Source of the DNA: Lactobacillus kullabergensis
Lineage (GTDB): Bacteria > Bacillota > Bacilli > Lactobacillales > Lactobacillaceae
Direction of reading: 5' to 3'
Length of the DNA: 64,000 nt
NCBI RefSeq assembly: GCF_000967195.1
Contig: NZ_KQ033871.1
Span: 440,954 to 504,953 of the forward strand
In this document: positions 39,922 through 49,143 of the stretch, one piece after another
Position numbering within the stretch: the stretch's first letter is position 1
Layout: every line of letters begins with the position of its first letter
Position numbers and translations under genes: made by a program
The notes under the pieces: generated by a model
The model's input: the letters and a program-made list of their open reading frames with translations, nothing else
What the model was told of the DNA's origin: nothing
Databases searched by the model: none

Positions 39922-40459
39922 ATGAAAGCAATTAATGAACTAAGATTAAATTGTGCGCTTAAGCAAAAAAGAGGACTGCATATAATACTGGCTTCAATTA
40001 TTATTTGGCTAGCCATTGCAATCGTTTAATTTTCGTCTATTACAATATTAACGAAAAACCTCGTTACTTTTGTTTGTGCTGCAATTATACTGCCGTTATC
40101 TTACTTTGTTTCTAGGCTGATTAATGTTGATTTTCAAAACAAAAGTAATTCACTAACAGAGTTAGGAATACTATTTTCTGTTAACCAAGTACTGTAATTG
40201 CTAATTGCGATGTGGATTTATCCAACTATACCAGAAAAAAATACTTATGATATTAGCAATTATTTTTGGCGCTCATTTACTACCATACTACTGTCTTTAT
40301 AGGTCTCGGGTTTATTTTACCTTGGCGATTTTAATACTATTTTTAGCTTTAATCGTCGGATTAAACTTTGAGCCAGCAATTTTGGCCTTGACAGTGAAGG
40401 GAATTGAAATTATCTTTTCTTTGGCTTTAGTATGGGAAATTAGAAAATTGGAGTTTTAA
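39922..40459 (+). pseudogene. DUF7010 family membrane protein, interrupted (copy B)
   Basis: Read in frame from 39922: KAINELRLNCALKQKRGL, a helix ending LAIAIV, then TAA at 40027; the same frame continues with ITILTKNLVTFVCAAIILPL and ISRLI-like helices to a second TAA at 40195; after a run of seven A (40235-40241) the frame moves by one and continues as FGAHLLPYYCLYRSRVYF to the stop at 40459. The full ~178-residue, multi-helix pattern matches DUF7010. Two nonsense changes and a homopolymer frameshift make it a pseudogene. The 84-residue open frame at 40205-40459 is only its C-terminal third. Confidence 0.75.
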
Positions 40460-40480
40460 GTTTTTAGAAAGGAAAAAAGT

Positions 40481-41764
40481 TTGAGAAGTATAGATTTAAA
40501 ACCAACTGACGAAAATATAATTAATACCGTTCTTACTAATAGTATGGGCAGAAATGATGGTGTTTATAATTTTGTGAAAATGCTTAATTCACAATATGGA
40601 TCTATTTCGATTGCTGTTGATGGCAAATGGGGATCTGGAAAAACCTTCTTTATTAAGCAATGTAAACTGGTTTTAGATTGCTTAAATGATGAAAATGATA
40701 GCAGTGAAAAAAGAAAAATCTTAGAAGTAGTTACACAAGGAAAGACGGAAAAACTTTCCAAAATTAGTTATAAATCAGTATATTTTGATGCTTGGAAGAA
40801 TGATAGTGATATTGATCCAATTGTTTCTTTGTCTAAAAGCATAGCTACAACGACTTTTAACATTAAAACAAAAGCTAAGAGCATAGCTTTTAAAGCAGGA
40901 GAGCAACTTGTTAAAATAGCGGTTGAAAAAATTGCTAAAATTGATATTGGCAGTCTTTTAGATATATTTCAAACAGAAGAAAATACTGAAGCTGAATTTA
41001 AGAAAGAATTGGCTTCTTTAATACCTAAAGATGGTCGTCTTGTTATTTTTATTGATGAATTGGATAGATGTCGCCCAGTATATGCTGTTAAGCTGTTAGA
41101 AAGAGTACAACATTTTTTTGATAATGAAAAAATAACTTTTGTGTTTGCTGTGAATCTTTACGAATTGAAAAACACGATACAAAAACTTTATGGCTCAAAT
41201 TTCAACGGTGATCGCTATTTGGACAGATTTTTTGATTTTGTTATGTCAATCCCAGAGCCGGATCTTGAGTTATATTATCAAAACATGGATGATTCAATGA
41301 ATATTAATACTAACTTTCCAGTGTATTATAAAGAACTAGAAACAAAATTTGACTTTAGTGCAAGGGAACGCAGCCATTTTGAAAATCGTGTCAATACTGC
41401 TATTTATAAAACTCGCTCTAAACGGGACAGTAGCTTTTTCCCATTTAATGATAGTTTTGAAATGGTAGATTTATTTGTGATTCCATATTTAATTGCTCTG
41501 AAAATGATTGACGGCCATAAATATGAAGACTTTATTTCTAATGAAGATGGCACAGATTTTATAGATTTTTTATCTGCAAATAGGACATATTCAAATATAA
41601 AAAGAACAAAAGATATTATTGAGTTGAAAAATAAAGCCCAAAAATTTTATGAAAGTATATTTGTCGAAGATAATGGTTATAAAAAACACATTAGCGAGGT
41701 TTTGAGTTTAGTTTCCAATTTTTCTAATTATGAAGATAAAGATACCAAACCCACTAAGAAATAA
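40481..41764 (+). CDS. KAP family P-loop NTPase
   Basis: 427 residues. Walker A is GKWGSGKT (residues 48-55); Walker B is LVIFIDELDR (Asp192-Glu193), followed by CRPVYAVKLLERVQHFF, the classic KAP pattern. Many KAP proteins have membrane helices inserted between these motifs; here that region is only mildly hydrophobic, so the protein is probably cytoplasmic. KAP NTPases include phage-exclusion proteins (PifA) and several defence ATPases. It starts at TTG after AAAGGAAAAAAG, 22 nt past a pseudogene and 134 nt before hsdM. A defence role is inferred from family and position. Confidence 0.82.
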   Translation: MRSIDLKPTDENIINTVLTNSMGRNDGVYNFVKMLNSQYGSISIAVDGKWGSGKTFFIKQCKLVLDCLNDENDSSEKRKILEVVTQGKTEKLSKISYKSVYFDAWKNDSDIDPIVSLSKSIATTTFNIKTKAKSIAFKAGEQLVKIAVEKIAKIDIGSLLDIFQTEENTEAEFKKELASLIPKDGRLVIFIDELDRCRPVYAVKLLERVQHFFDNEKITFVFAVNLYELKNTIQKLYGSNFNGDRYLDRFFDFVMSIPEPDLELYYQNMDDSMNINTNFPVYYKELETKFDFSARERSHFENRVNTAIYKTRSKRDSSFFPFNDSFEMVDLFVIPYLIALKMIDGHKYEDFISNEDGTDFIDFLSANRTYSNIKRTKDIIELKNKAQKFYESIFVEDNGYKKHISEVLSLVSNFSNYEDKDTKPTKK

Positions 41765-41817
41765 GCATATTAAAATTTATCTGATTGATAAATATATAAT
41801 GGTACAATTAAATAGAC

Positions 41818-41842
41818 GTTGATTGAGCTAATTCCAATCAAC
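41818..41842. promoter_or_regulatory. Inverted repeat upstream of hsdM
   Basis: GTTGATTG (41818-41825) and CAATCAAC (41835-41842) are exact complements around a 9-nt loop, 56 nt before the hsdM start. No T run follows, so it is not a standard terminator; an operator or leader hairpin is possible. A TATAAT lies just upstream at 41795-41800 with no good -35. Confidence 0.45.
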
Positions 41843-41897
41843 TAATTAAATTAGGAAATAACTTTGAATATAAATTTTAAAATTAAAGGAGATAACA

Positions 41898-43475
41898 TTG
41901 TCAAATACGACTACAAGTTTACAGCAAGGGCTGTTCAGTGCGGCAGATTCATTACGATCGAAGATGGATGCAAGTCAATATAAAAATTATTTATTAGGCA
42001 CTGTCTTTTATAAATATTTATCTGATCATATGCTTTACAACGTTTTGGAATTATTATCTGATGAACCTGATGGAACGCTGGATGAAGCCCAAAAAATTTA
42101 TGAAGATAATGCTGAGGATACAGAATTAGTTAATGAGTTGCGGGTATCATTAGGTTATGTAATTGAACCTGAATACACATATAATAGTATTTTAAAAGCG
42201 GTCAACAATCATACTTTTCAGGTCAAGCAATTAGGTGATGCTTTTAATAAACTAGAAAGCTCGGATCAAGACTTTGAAGGGCTATTTGATGATTATGATT
42301 TGTATTCTAAAAGTTTAGGAAGCACAGCGCAAAAAAGAACAGATACTATAGCTGGAGTTATTCAAGCAATTGGCAAAATAGAATTGGTTAAAACTCCCGG
42401 TGATAGTCTGGGCGATGCTTACGAATATTTAATTAGTCAGTTTGCTTCAGAATCTGGCAAAAAAGCGGGTGAGTTTTATACACCTCAACAAGTTTCTGAG
42501 CTGTTAACCCGTTTAACTTTGGTAGGCAAAGATTATTCAGCAGGAATGACGGTTTATGATCCTGCTATGGGGTCTGGGTCTTTGCTCTTAAACTTTAAAA
42601 AATATGGTTCAGCTCATGATCGAGTTACTTACTATGGGCAAGAAATTAATACCTCCACTTATAACCTGGCCAAAATGAATTTAATCTTGCACAACATTGA
42701 CCAAGCAAACAGGCATTTGCGTAATGGCGATACCTTGGACGAAGATTGGCCAGCAGAGGAAGCCAATAACTTTGACGCGGTAGTTATGAATCCACCGTAT
42801 TCATTAAAATGGTCAGCAAACAAAGGTTTTTTAGATGATCCTCGTTTCTCTCCTTATGGGGTTTTGCCTCCTAAATCGAAAGCAGATTATGCTTTTTTAC
42901 TTCACGGTTATTATCATTTAAAGCATAGTGGTGTGATGTCCATAGTTTTGCCTCATGGCGTTCTTTTCCGTGGCGCTGCTGAGGGCAAGATCAGACAAAA
43001 GCTGCTTGAAAATGGTGCTATTGATGCAATTATTGGTTTGCCAGCAAATCTGTTTTATAGTACTGGCATTCCAACAGTGATTCTAGTACTTAAAAAAGAT
43101 AAGCAAGACCGTGATGTCATGTTTGTTGATGCTTCTAAAGGTTTTGAAAAGGTTAAAACGCAAAACAAATTGCGTGAAGAAGATATAAACCGGATTTTGA
43201 CTACTTATTCTGCACGTCAAGATGTTGAAAAATATGCTCATTTAGCAAAATTTGATGAGATTAAAGAAAATGATTTTAATCTAAATATTCCACGTTACGT
43301 TGATACTTTTGAAGAAGAACCACCAGTTGATGTGCAAAAACTAGTTGCAGATATGGCCAGCATTACAAAAGAAGAAAAAGAAACAACTGCTGAAATTAAG
43401 CATTCTTTGGATGAATTGGTTGGTACTGATTCAGATGCTCAAAAAATGTTAGATCAATTAAAGGATATTCTTTAG
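41898..43475 (+). CDS. hsdM: Type I restriction-modification system, DNA methyltransferase subunit
   Basis: 525-residue N6-adenine methyltransferase. An N-terminal helical HsdM_N domain (SLRSKMDASQYKNYLLGTVF-like, in pieces SKMDASQYKNYLLG) precedes the SAM fold: motif I DPAMGSGSLL near residue 222, and motif IV NPPYSLKW at residue 298. It is the first gene of hsdM-hsdS-hsdR, protecting host sites when joined with HsdS. It starts at TTG after AAAGGAG; no nearby ATG fits. Confidence 0.95.
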   Translation: MSNTTTSLQQGLFSAADSLRSKMDASQYKNYLLGTVFYKYLSDHMLYNVLELLSDEPDGTLDEAQKIYEDNAEDTELVNELRVSLGYVIEPEYTYNSILKAVNNHTFQVKQLGDAFNKLESSDQDFEGLFDDYDLYSKSLGSTAQKRTDTIAGVIQAIGKIELVKTPGDSLGDAYEYLISQFASESGKKAGEFYTPQQVSELLTRLTLVGKDYSAGMTVYDPAMGSGSLLLNFKKYGSAHDRVTYYGQEINTSTYNLAKMNLILHNIDQANRHLRNGDTLDEDWPAEEANNFDAVVMNPPYSLKWSANKGFLDDPRFSPYGVLPPKSKADYAFLLHGYYHLKHSGVMSIVLPHGVLFRGAAEGKIRQKLLENGAIDAIIGLPANLFYSTGIPTVILVLKKDKQDRDVMFVDASKGFEKVKTQNKLREEDINRILTTYSARQDVEKYAHLAKFDEIKENDFNLNIPRYVDTFEEEPPVDVQKLVADMASITKEEKETTAEIKHSLDELVGTDSDAQKMLDQLKDIL

Positions 43476-43491
43476 TAAGGTTTGATGAAAA

Positions 43492-44655
43492 ATGAATGAA
43501 CATAAAGCTGTACCTAATATAAGATTTAATGGTTTTGAGGATGTTTGGAAAAGTATGAAATTTAAAAATATTCTTAATTATGAAAGACCTGATAAGTACA
43601 TCGTAAAATCAGATAATTATTCGAATAATGGAATTCCAGTTCTGACTGCAAATAAAAGCTTTATTTTAGGTTATACTCTAGAATCTAGTTTTTATGAGAA
43701 ACCACTACCAATTATAATTTTTGACGATTTTACTCTTGATTGCAAATTAGTTAAGTTTCCATTTAAAATTAAATCTTCTGCTATTAAAATTCTTAGTTCA
43801 AATAATTTTTCTGATATTTGGTTTGATTTTTATCTTTTGAAAGCTACTTCTTTTATTAAAGAGGGTCATGCTAGACATTACATATCGATTGTTCAGAATA
43901 AAAAAATTAATGTACCCGATAAACAAGAGCAACAAAAAATCGGTAACTTTTTTGCTAAATTAGACAAGCTACTTGATTTGCAGCAGCAAAAGATTGACAA
44001 GTTGGAGCTGCTAAAAAAGACTTTGTTGCAAAAACTTTTTCCTAAGCATGATGCCAAAATACCTGAATTGCGATTTAAAGGCTGTAAAGAAGATTGGAGA
44101 GATAAGAAAACATTAGAATTAGTTTCGGAAAGAAATTCTAAAATAATTCCAAATGATGATTATCCACTAAAGGCATTCATAGCCAAAAAAGGAATTTCTG
44201 AAAAGGGAGAGAAGTATAATAGAAGTTTTTTAGTTAAGAGTAGACAGAAAAAGTATAAAAAAACTGAATATGGAGACTTGATATATAGTTCTAATAATCT
44301 CGAAGTTGGATCTATTGGAATAAACAGATATGGAAATGCGTGTATTTCACCTGTATACAGTATTTTTAAAGTAAACAATTCTTTAACGTACGATTTTCTT
44401 GGATATCTTATCCAAAGAAAAGAGTTTATTTTCAATATGATCAGGTATAGACAGGGTGTTACTTATGGACAATGGAAAATACATGAATCAGACTTTTTAA
44501 ATATACAAGTATTAGTACCGGAAACCATAGATGAACAACAAAAGATCGGCAACCTCTTGTCTAAAGTTGACCAATTAATCGAATTAGCAAATAAGAAATT
44601 GCAAAATTTTCAACAAATTAAAAAGTGTCTTTTACAAAATATGTTTGTTGAATAG
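43492..44655 (+). CDS. hsdS: Type I restriction-modification system, specificity subunit
   Basis: 387 residues with two target-recognition domains, each followed by a helical spacer. The repeats are visible as QEQQKIGNFFAKLDKLLDLQ near residue 145 and DEQQKIGNLLSKVDQLIELA near residue 345. The two recognition domains (about residues 10-140 and 200-340) are unlike each other, so the site is split and asymmetric; its bases cannot be told. Only one hsdS and no recombinase are visible, so no phase-variation cassette is apparent. Third-position base use is more AT-rich than in hsdM, as is usual for hsdS. Confidence 0.93.
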   Translation: MNEHKAVPNIRFNGFEDVWKSMKFKNILNYERPDKYIVKSDNYSNNGIPVLTANKSFILGYTLESSFYEKPLPIIIFDDFTLDCKLVKFPFKIKSSAIKILSSNNFSDIWFDFYLLKATSFIKEGHARHYISIVQNKKINVPDKQEQQKIGNFFAKLDKLLDLQQQKIDKLELLKKTLLQKLFPKHDAKIPELRFKGCKEDWRDKKTLELVSERNSKIIPNDDYPLKAFIAKKGISEKGEKYNRSFLVKSRQKKYKKTEYGDLIYSSNNLEVGSIGINRYGNACISPVYSIFKVNNSLTYDFLGYLIQRKEFIFNMIRYRQGVTYGQWKIHESDFLNIQVLVPETIDEQQKIGNLLSKVDQLIELANKKLQNFQQIKKCLLQNMFVE

Positions 44656-44673
44656 TTTGGAAAGGAGATAAAT

Positions 44674-47600
44674 ATGTCAGTGGCAGCAGTTAAAGAAGCT
44701 CAAATGGAAAAAACTTTAATTGATCATTTAACTAAAGATGCAAATCAATGGCGTTTACGTGAAGATTTAAAAACAATTCCGCAATTATGGGCTAACTTTT
44801 TCCAAATTCTTGAAGATAACAACCGCGATCAACTTCATGATGTTCCACTAACACAAAATGAAAGGGAAACCATTCGTACGCAAATAACTCAGCCTAATTT
44901 TTACCAAGCTGCTAAATTCTTGGCTGGTGCTAACAGACAGGTTAGGCATCACTTAAAGCGTGATGATTCTTCTTTACCAGATGCCGATTTATTGATTTTA
45001 GATAACACCAATATTGCCGGTGGAACTTCCGTTTATGAAGTGGTACATCAAGTAGAAGTTAATAAGTCGAGCTTGTCACCGCTTGATCAAGATAGGCGCT
45101 TTGATGTTACTCTCTTGATTAACGGCTTACCCTTAATTCATATTGAATTGAAAACACCAAACTTTCCTTTTATGGATGCGTTTCGCCAAATACAAAAGTA
45201 TATAGACGAAGAAAAATTTAGTGATATCTATAATTTTGTGGAAATGTTTGTTGTTACCAATGGTACCAATACCCAATATATTCCTGCTGGACAAACTCTG
45301 CGTGCTAATTTTTTAATTTCGTGGATTGATCAAGACAAGCAACAAGTTAGTGACTACTTAGATTTTGCACGTGAGGTATTATCCATTCCGATGGCACATC
45401 ACATGATTGCTGACTATACAGTTTTAGATGACAATGCTCAGAGAATCATTCTGCTGCGTCCCTACCAAATTCAAGCGATACAAGCAATTTTCAAAGCATC
45501 ACGTAAAGGAAAGTCTGGCTTTATTTGGCATGCTACGGGTTCAGGTAAAACTTTAACTTCGTATAAAGTCGCCCGCAACTTATTACAAATACCAGCTATT
45601 GATAAGACGATTTTTCTAATTGACCGCAAGGACCTTGATATGCAAACTGTTACTGCATTTCAGACTTATGCAAATAATGACACGATTGATGTGGATGAAA
45701 CTTCGAATAGTTTTGAATTGGTTAAACAACTGGGTGATGGCAACCGCAATGTGATTGTAACTACCAGACAGAAACTGCAAACAATTTTTAAACGAATGGA
45801 AAATTCACCTGAACTTGCTAAAAAATATGAAAAGTTGAAAGACTTAAGATTAGCTTTTATTGTTGATGAATGTCATAGAGCCGTTACGCCAACCCAAAAA
45901 AGAGAACTAGATAGATTCTTTAATCGTCAACCATTATGGTATGGCTTTACCGGTACCCCAATTTTTGCGGAAAATGCGCGGGCTGAGAATGGACAAGATG
46001 CTCGTACCACTGAGCAACTTTATGGTCCAATTTTACACAAATATACGATTGAAGACGCAATTCATGATAAAAAAGTACTAGGCTTTAAAATTGATAATGA
46101 AGGAAATTCAAATCAAACGGATAACGATGATATTTATCTCACAGATGCTCACATGAAGGCAGTTGTCAAGCAAATTTTAGATTTAGCTTATCGTAAACAA
46201 GGTCTTAGCAATGGCAACAGATATTCCGCACTGTTTTCAACATCCTCTATTAAGCAGGCACAAAAATATTATCACCTTTTTCAGGAAGCAATTGCTAGTG
46301 GTGAAGTTCCTAATCGTATTCAAAAAGTGGTGCCAGATTTTCCCCGCATAGCTATTACCTACTCAATCTCCCAAAATGAAGATGAATCAATGGCTAATCA
46401 GGCAGAAATGAAGCAAGCTTTGGATGACTACAACAAAATGTTTAACACGCAGTTTTCTATGGCAGAGCTTGGCAGTTATAATCGCAATGTCAATGATCGT
46501 TTAGCATGCAAAAATAAAACATATCAAACGCGAGACCAACAACTAGACATAGTGATCGTAGTTGATCGGTTATTGACTGGATTTGATGCACCAAGATTAT
46601 CCACACTATATCTTGACCGACCACCAATGAATTCCCAAAATCTCATACAAGCTTTTTCAAGAACAAACCGTATTTATGATGATGGCAAAAAATGGGGTCA
46701 AATAGTAACTTTCCAATATCCTAATCAGTATAGTGATGAAATAGATAAAGCGTTGACGCTTTATGCGAATGGTGGCACTAATGGCGTTCTTGCCCCAGAT
46801 TGGAATACGTCACGTAAGCGTTATGTACAAGCACGTAAGAAACTAGACAAATATGTCGATAATCCACAGATATTGGCTACGCTCATTGATGCCCCCAAAA
46901 AAGAACAGAAACAGTTTGCTGAAGCTTTTCAAAAATATGATCAGGCACTTGCTGCTATTAAAACATATGATGAGTTAGATAAGCAGGATAAACTGCCTGC
47001 TTCTGCACAAGTTAATGTTGCTGATATCCCACCTGAAATAGAAAATGCTTTAGAAGGCACATATCAAAATATTATCGATAATTTAAAAGCAGAAAATAAA
47101 AATGATGATGATCCAGTAGACGTTGATCTTGACGAAGATTACGAGCTTGAATCAATTCATATTAAAGAAGTGGATGAACGTTATATTATGTCACTCATTC
47201 AAGATTATATTTCAACTGCTAACCAGCGGGTAAGTGCATCACAAAAATCTGAAGATCAAAGTGAAACCTCACAAGTTGGTGATTACATTGATCAATATGC
47301 TAAAACTAATGAGCCACGTGCGAACCATATTCGTTCGATTTGGCAAGATGTTCAACTTAATCCACAAAAATATTCTGATCAAAAAGTTGAAGATGTATTA
47401 GAAAACTCTATCAAGCAGGAAAATAAAAAAATTTTAAGTCAACTGGCAGATGATTTCGGTCTTGATTATGGCAATTTGAACTATGTTGTTAACAATTATA
47501 AGCCTGATGAAATCAATCATAAAGGTATGGGAGATTTGGTAAGTAAAAGATATTTTGATAGGTTCAAAGAGACTCATCCTGATAGTAAATTAAAGAATTG

Positions 47601-47682
47601 GCTTAGCTGGAAGACTGAGGTACGCGAAAAGGTTAAGGTAGTCTACAATACAAAGATTAAACCTTTAGAATCTGAAGAGTAA
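44674..47682 (+). CDS. hsdR: Type I restriction-modification system, endonuclease/translocase subunit
   Basis: 1002-residue motor and nuclease. The N-terminal nuclease core shows DVTLLINGLPLIHIELKTP (Asp, Glu-x-Lys of the PD-(D/E)xK fold). The translocase has Walker A ATGSGKT near residue 287, DECHR near 398, GFTGTPI, and the late helicase motif QAFSRTNR. A helical C-terminal domain ends the protein, needed for binding the methylase core. It looks intact; with hsdM and hsdS full-length, the system is expected to be functional. Confidence 0.95.
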   Translation: MSVAAVKEAQMEKTLIDHLTKDANQWRLREDLKTIPQLWANFFQILEDNNRDQLHDVPLTQNERETIRTQITQPNFYQAAKFLAGANRQVRHHLKRDDSSLPDADLLILDNTNIAGGTSVYEVVHQVEVNKSSLSPLDQDRRFDVTLLINGLPLIHIELKTPNFPFMDAFRQIQKYIDEEKFSDIYNFVEMFVVTNGTNTQYIPAGQTLRANFLISWIDQDKQQVSDYLDFAREVLSIPMAHHMIADYTVLDDNAQRIILLRPYQIQAIQAIFKASRKGKSGFIWHATGSGKTLTSYKVARNLLQIPAIDKTIFLIDRKDLDMQTVTAFQTYANNDTIDVDETSNSFELVKQLGDGNRNVIVTTRQKLQTIFKRMENSPELAKKYEKLKDLRLAFIVDECHRAVTPTQKRELDRFFNRQPLWYGFTGTPIFAENARAENGQDARTTEQLYGPILHKYTIEDAIHDKKVLGFKIDNEGNSNQTDNDDIYLTDAHMKAVVKQILDLAYRKQGLSNGNRYSALFSTSSIKQAQKYYHLFQEAIASGEVPNRIQKVVPDFPRIAITYSISQNEDESMANQAEMKQALDDYNKMFNTQFSMAELGSYNRNVNDRLACKNKTYQTRDQQLDIVIVVDRLLTGFDAPRLSTLYLDRPPMNSQNLIQAFSRTNRIYDDGKKWGQIVTFQYPNQYSDEIDKALTLYANGGTNGVLAPDWNTSRKRYVQARKKLDKYVDNPQILATLIDAPKKEQKQFAEAFQKYDQALAAIKTYDELDKQDKLPASAQVNVADIPPEIENALEGTYQNIIDNLKAENKNDDDPVDVDLDEDYELESIHIKEVDERYIMSLIQDYISTANQRVSASQKSEDQSETSQVGDYIDQYAKTNEPRANHIRSIWQDVQLNPQKYSDQKVEDVLENSIKQENKKILSQLADDFGLDYGNLNYVVNNYKPDEINHKGMGDLVSKRYFDRFKETHPDSKLKNWLSWKTEVREKVKVVYNTKIKPLESEE

Positions 47683-47747
47683 CAAATAACCTAGTACCAG
47701 TTTTTTAAAAAAACTTTGACTTAAAAATAGTTAAAAGCCTATATTTG

Positions 47748-47780
47748 AGTATTGGATTATCATTTATCCAATACTTTTTT
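47748..47780 (+). terminator. Rho-independent terminator after hsdR
   Basis: Perfect 10-bp stem AGTATTGGAT/ATCCAATACT with loop TATCATTT, then TTTTT. Confidence 0.88.
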
Positions 47781-47898
47781 GCTAATTCGAATTTTGAAAA
47801 AACTTTAATTAGTATAATTTTTCTTACATAGTCTGTTTGAGTATATATGAGCTTCAAATTATAATAAGAGTAAGCATCTAACTAGGAGAATAAAGTGA

Positions 47899-48783
47899 AT
47901 GGCTAATCGACAAATTAATATAGAAAATGTAACTATGAAAGAAATTCTGATTTCAATGCGTCGTCTTGGTGGTCAGGTAACAAGGCGTGAAATTTGTTCA
48001 GATATTCGTGACAATTCCACCGCAATTTCTGAACAAGAAGTGAATGAAGTTAAGGTATCTAAGAAAACTGGTAATAAGTATAAACCATTTGACTATACAT
48101 TTAATTATGCAGTTATGTATTTAGTAAGAACTGGTTTTTTAACTGAAGATGATCATCAAGTAGAATTATCTGAAAAAGGTCGTAAAGTTAATCTCGATAT
48201 TTTTAATCCTGAAAAGGATGTTCGTCCCTTTTTAGAAGATAATAATTCTCAGGAATTAAAGAAAAAAAGCTTGTCTGAAATTGATTCTGCTAAGGATTCA
48301 ACGGATGAAGTCACAGAAGAAGATCAGTGGAGACAAGATTTGCTAGATGCCCTGATGAAAATGAGTCCGAAAAAGTTTGAACTTTTTTGTCGCGGTTTAT
48401 TAACCAAAATGGGGATCGACGTTGATAAGACGATTGGCGTTAACTACGTTGCTGACGGTGGTCTTGATGGTTTTGGCTATGTTCGTTCAAATGATTATCG
48501 GACTACCAGAGTAGCTCTACAAGCAAAACGCTGGCAATCCAATGTGCCCGCTCCTGAAATAGATAAGTTTCGCGGAGCAATGGATAAATACAACGCTGAA
48601 TTTGGCATTTTTATTACGAATTCTGATTTTACTCGCGGAGCAATTAAGACAGCACGTCAGGGCACCAGAATTATCACTTTGATTGATGGTGAGGAAATCT
48701 GTGACCTAGTGGCAAAGTATAATTATTACGTGGAGCCTGTAACTACGTATCGGTTGAAATCATTTTATACTGATAAAGATTAA
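47899..48783 (+). CDS. mrr: Mrr-type restriction endonuclease (type IV)
   Basis: 294 residues. A winged-helix N-terminal domain (MKEILISMRRLGGQVTRREI, about residues 10-110, like Mrr_N) precedes a charged linker and the Mrr nuclease domain: MSPKKFELFCRGLLTKMG, DGGLDGFGY and VALQAKRW (Asp and Gln-x-Lys catalytic set), then FITNSDFTRGAIKTA. Type IV enzymes cut modified foreign DNA. It stands alone just after the type I system, with AGGAG before the ATG. Coexistence requires that the HsdM methylation is not its target. Confidence 0.9.
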   Translation: MANRQINIENVTMKEILISMRRLGGQVTRREICSDIRDNSTAISEQEVNEVKVSKKTGNKYKPFDYTFNYAVMYLVRTGFLTEDDHQVELSEKGRKVNLDIFNPEKDVRPFLEDNNSQELKKKSLSEIDSAKDSTDEVTEEDQWRQDLLDALMKMSPKKFELFCRGLLTKMGIDVDKTIGVNYVADGGLDGFGYVRSNDYRTTRVALQAKRWQSNVPAPEIDKFRGAMDKYNAEFGIFITNSDFTRGAIKTARQGTRIITLIDGEEICDLVAKYNYYVEPVTTYRLKSFYTDKD

Positions 48784-48837
48784 ACAACCTTTATGTTAAC
48801 TGATTTATCGTTATTGCTTTACAGATAAGGTGATACT

Positions 48838-49098
48838 ATGTCGACTATACAATTTGGAATTAGATTAGATAAGAAAGAAAAGCAAGAATTAGATGATAAT
48901 GCCAAGCAAATCGGCTTGACGGCTGCTACGGCAGTTAAAATGCTTATCTCTCAGTTTAACCATGATAAAGGATTTAGTTATCCTGTAAATCGTAAAGAGG
49001 ATAATACATCAGATACAAATTTACCTTCCGAAGTTGAAAAGGCTATGGTAATAGCTAAAGCTGAAGAGTTAGGATTGATTAAGGATAGTAGTATTTAA
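48838..49098 (+). CDS. RelB/DinJ family antitoxin, probably C-terminally frameshifted
   Basis: 86 residues as read. The N-terminus (TIQFGIRLDKKEKQELDDNA, then IGLTAATAVKMLISQF) is the ribbon-helix-helix of DinJ/RelB antitoxins. The frame stops at 49098, but the +1 frame continues from 49097 as KVDNLKVDNLDDWKKRWTEN to a stop at 49159, which looks like a real antitoxin tail overlapping the toxin start at 49144. I infer that a frameshift removed the toxin-binding end. Confidence 0.75.
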   Translation: MSTIQFGIRLDKKEKQELDDNAKQIGLTAATAVKMLISQFNHDKGFSYPVNRKEDNTSDTNLPSEVEKAMVIAKAEELGLIKDSSI

Positions 49099-49126
49099 AG
49101 TAGATAATCTAAAAGTAGATAATCTA
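49097..49126 (+). repeat. Perfect 15-bp tandem duplication
   Basis: AAAGTAGATAATCTA occurs twice head to tail (49097-49111, 49112-49126), starting inside the antitoxin stop codon. In the frame that looks like the ancestral antitoxin tail each copy encodes KVDNL. Replication slippage is the simplest origin. Confidence 0.9.
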
Positions 49127-49143
49127 GATGATTGGAAAAAGCG

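Noticed and set aside
40205..40459. Stand-alone 84-residue membrane protein
   Set aside because: It is the out-of-frame C-terminal part of the DUF7010 pseudogene that begins at 39922; homology continues upstream through the stops.
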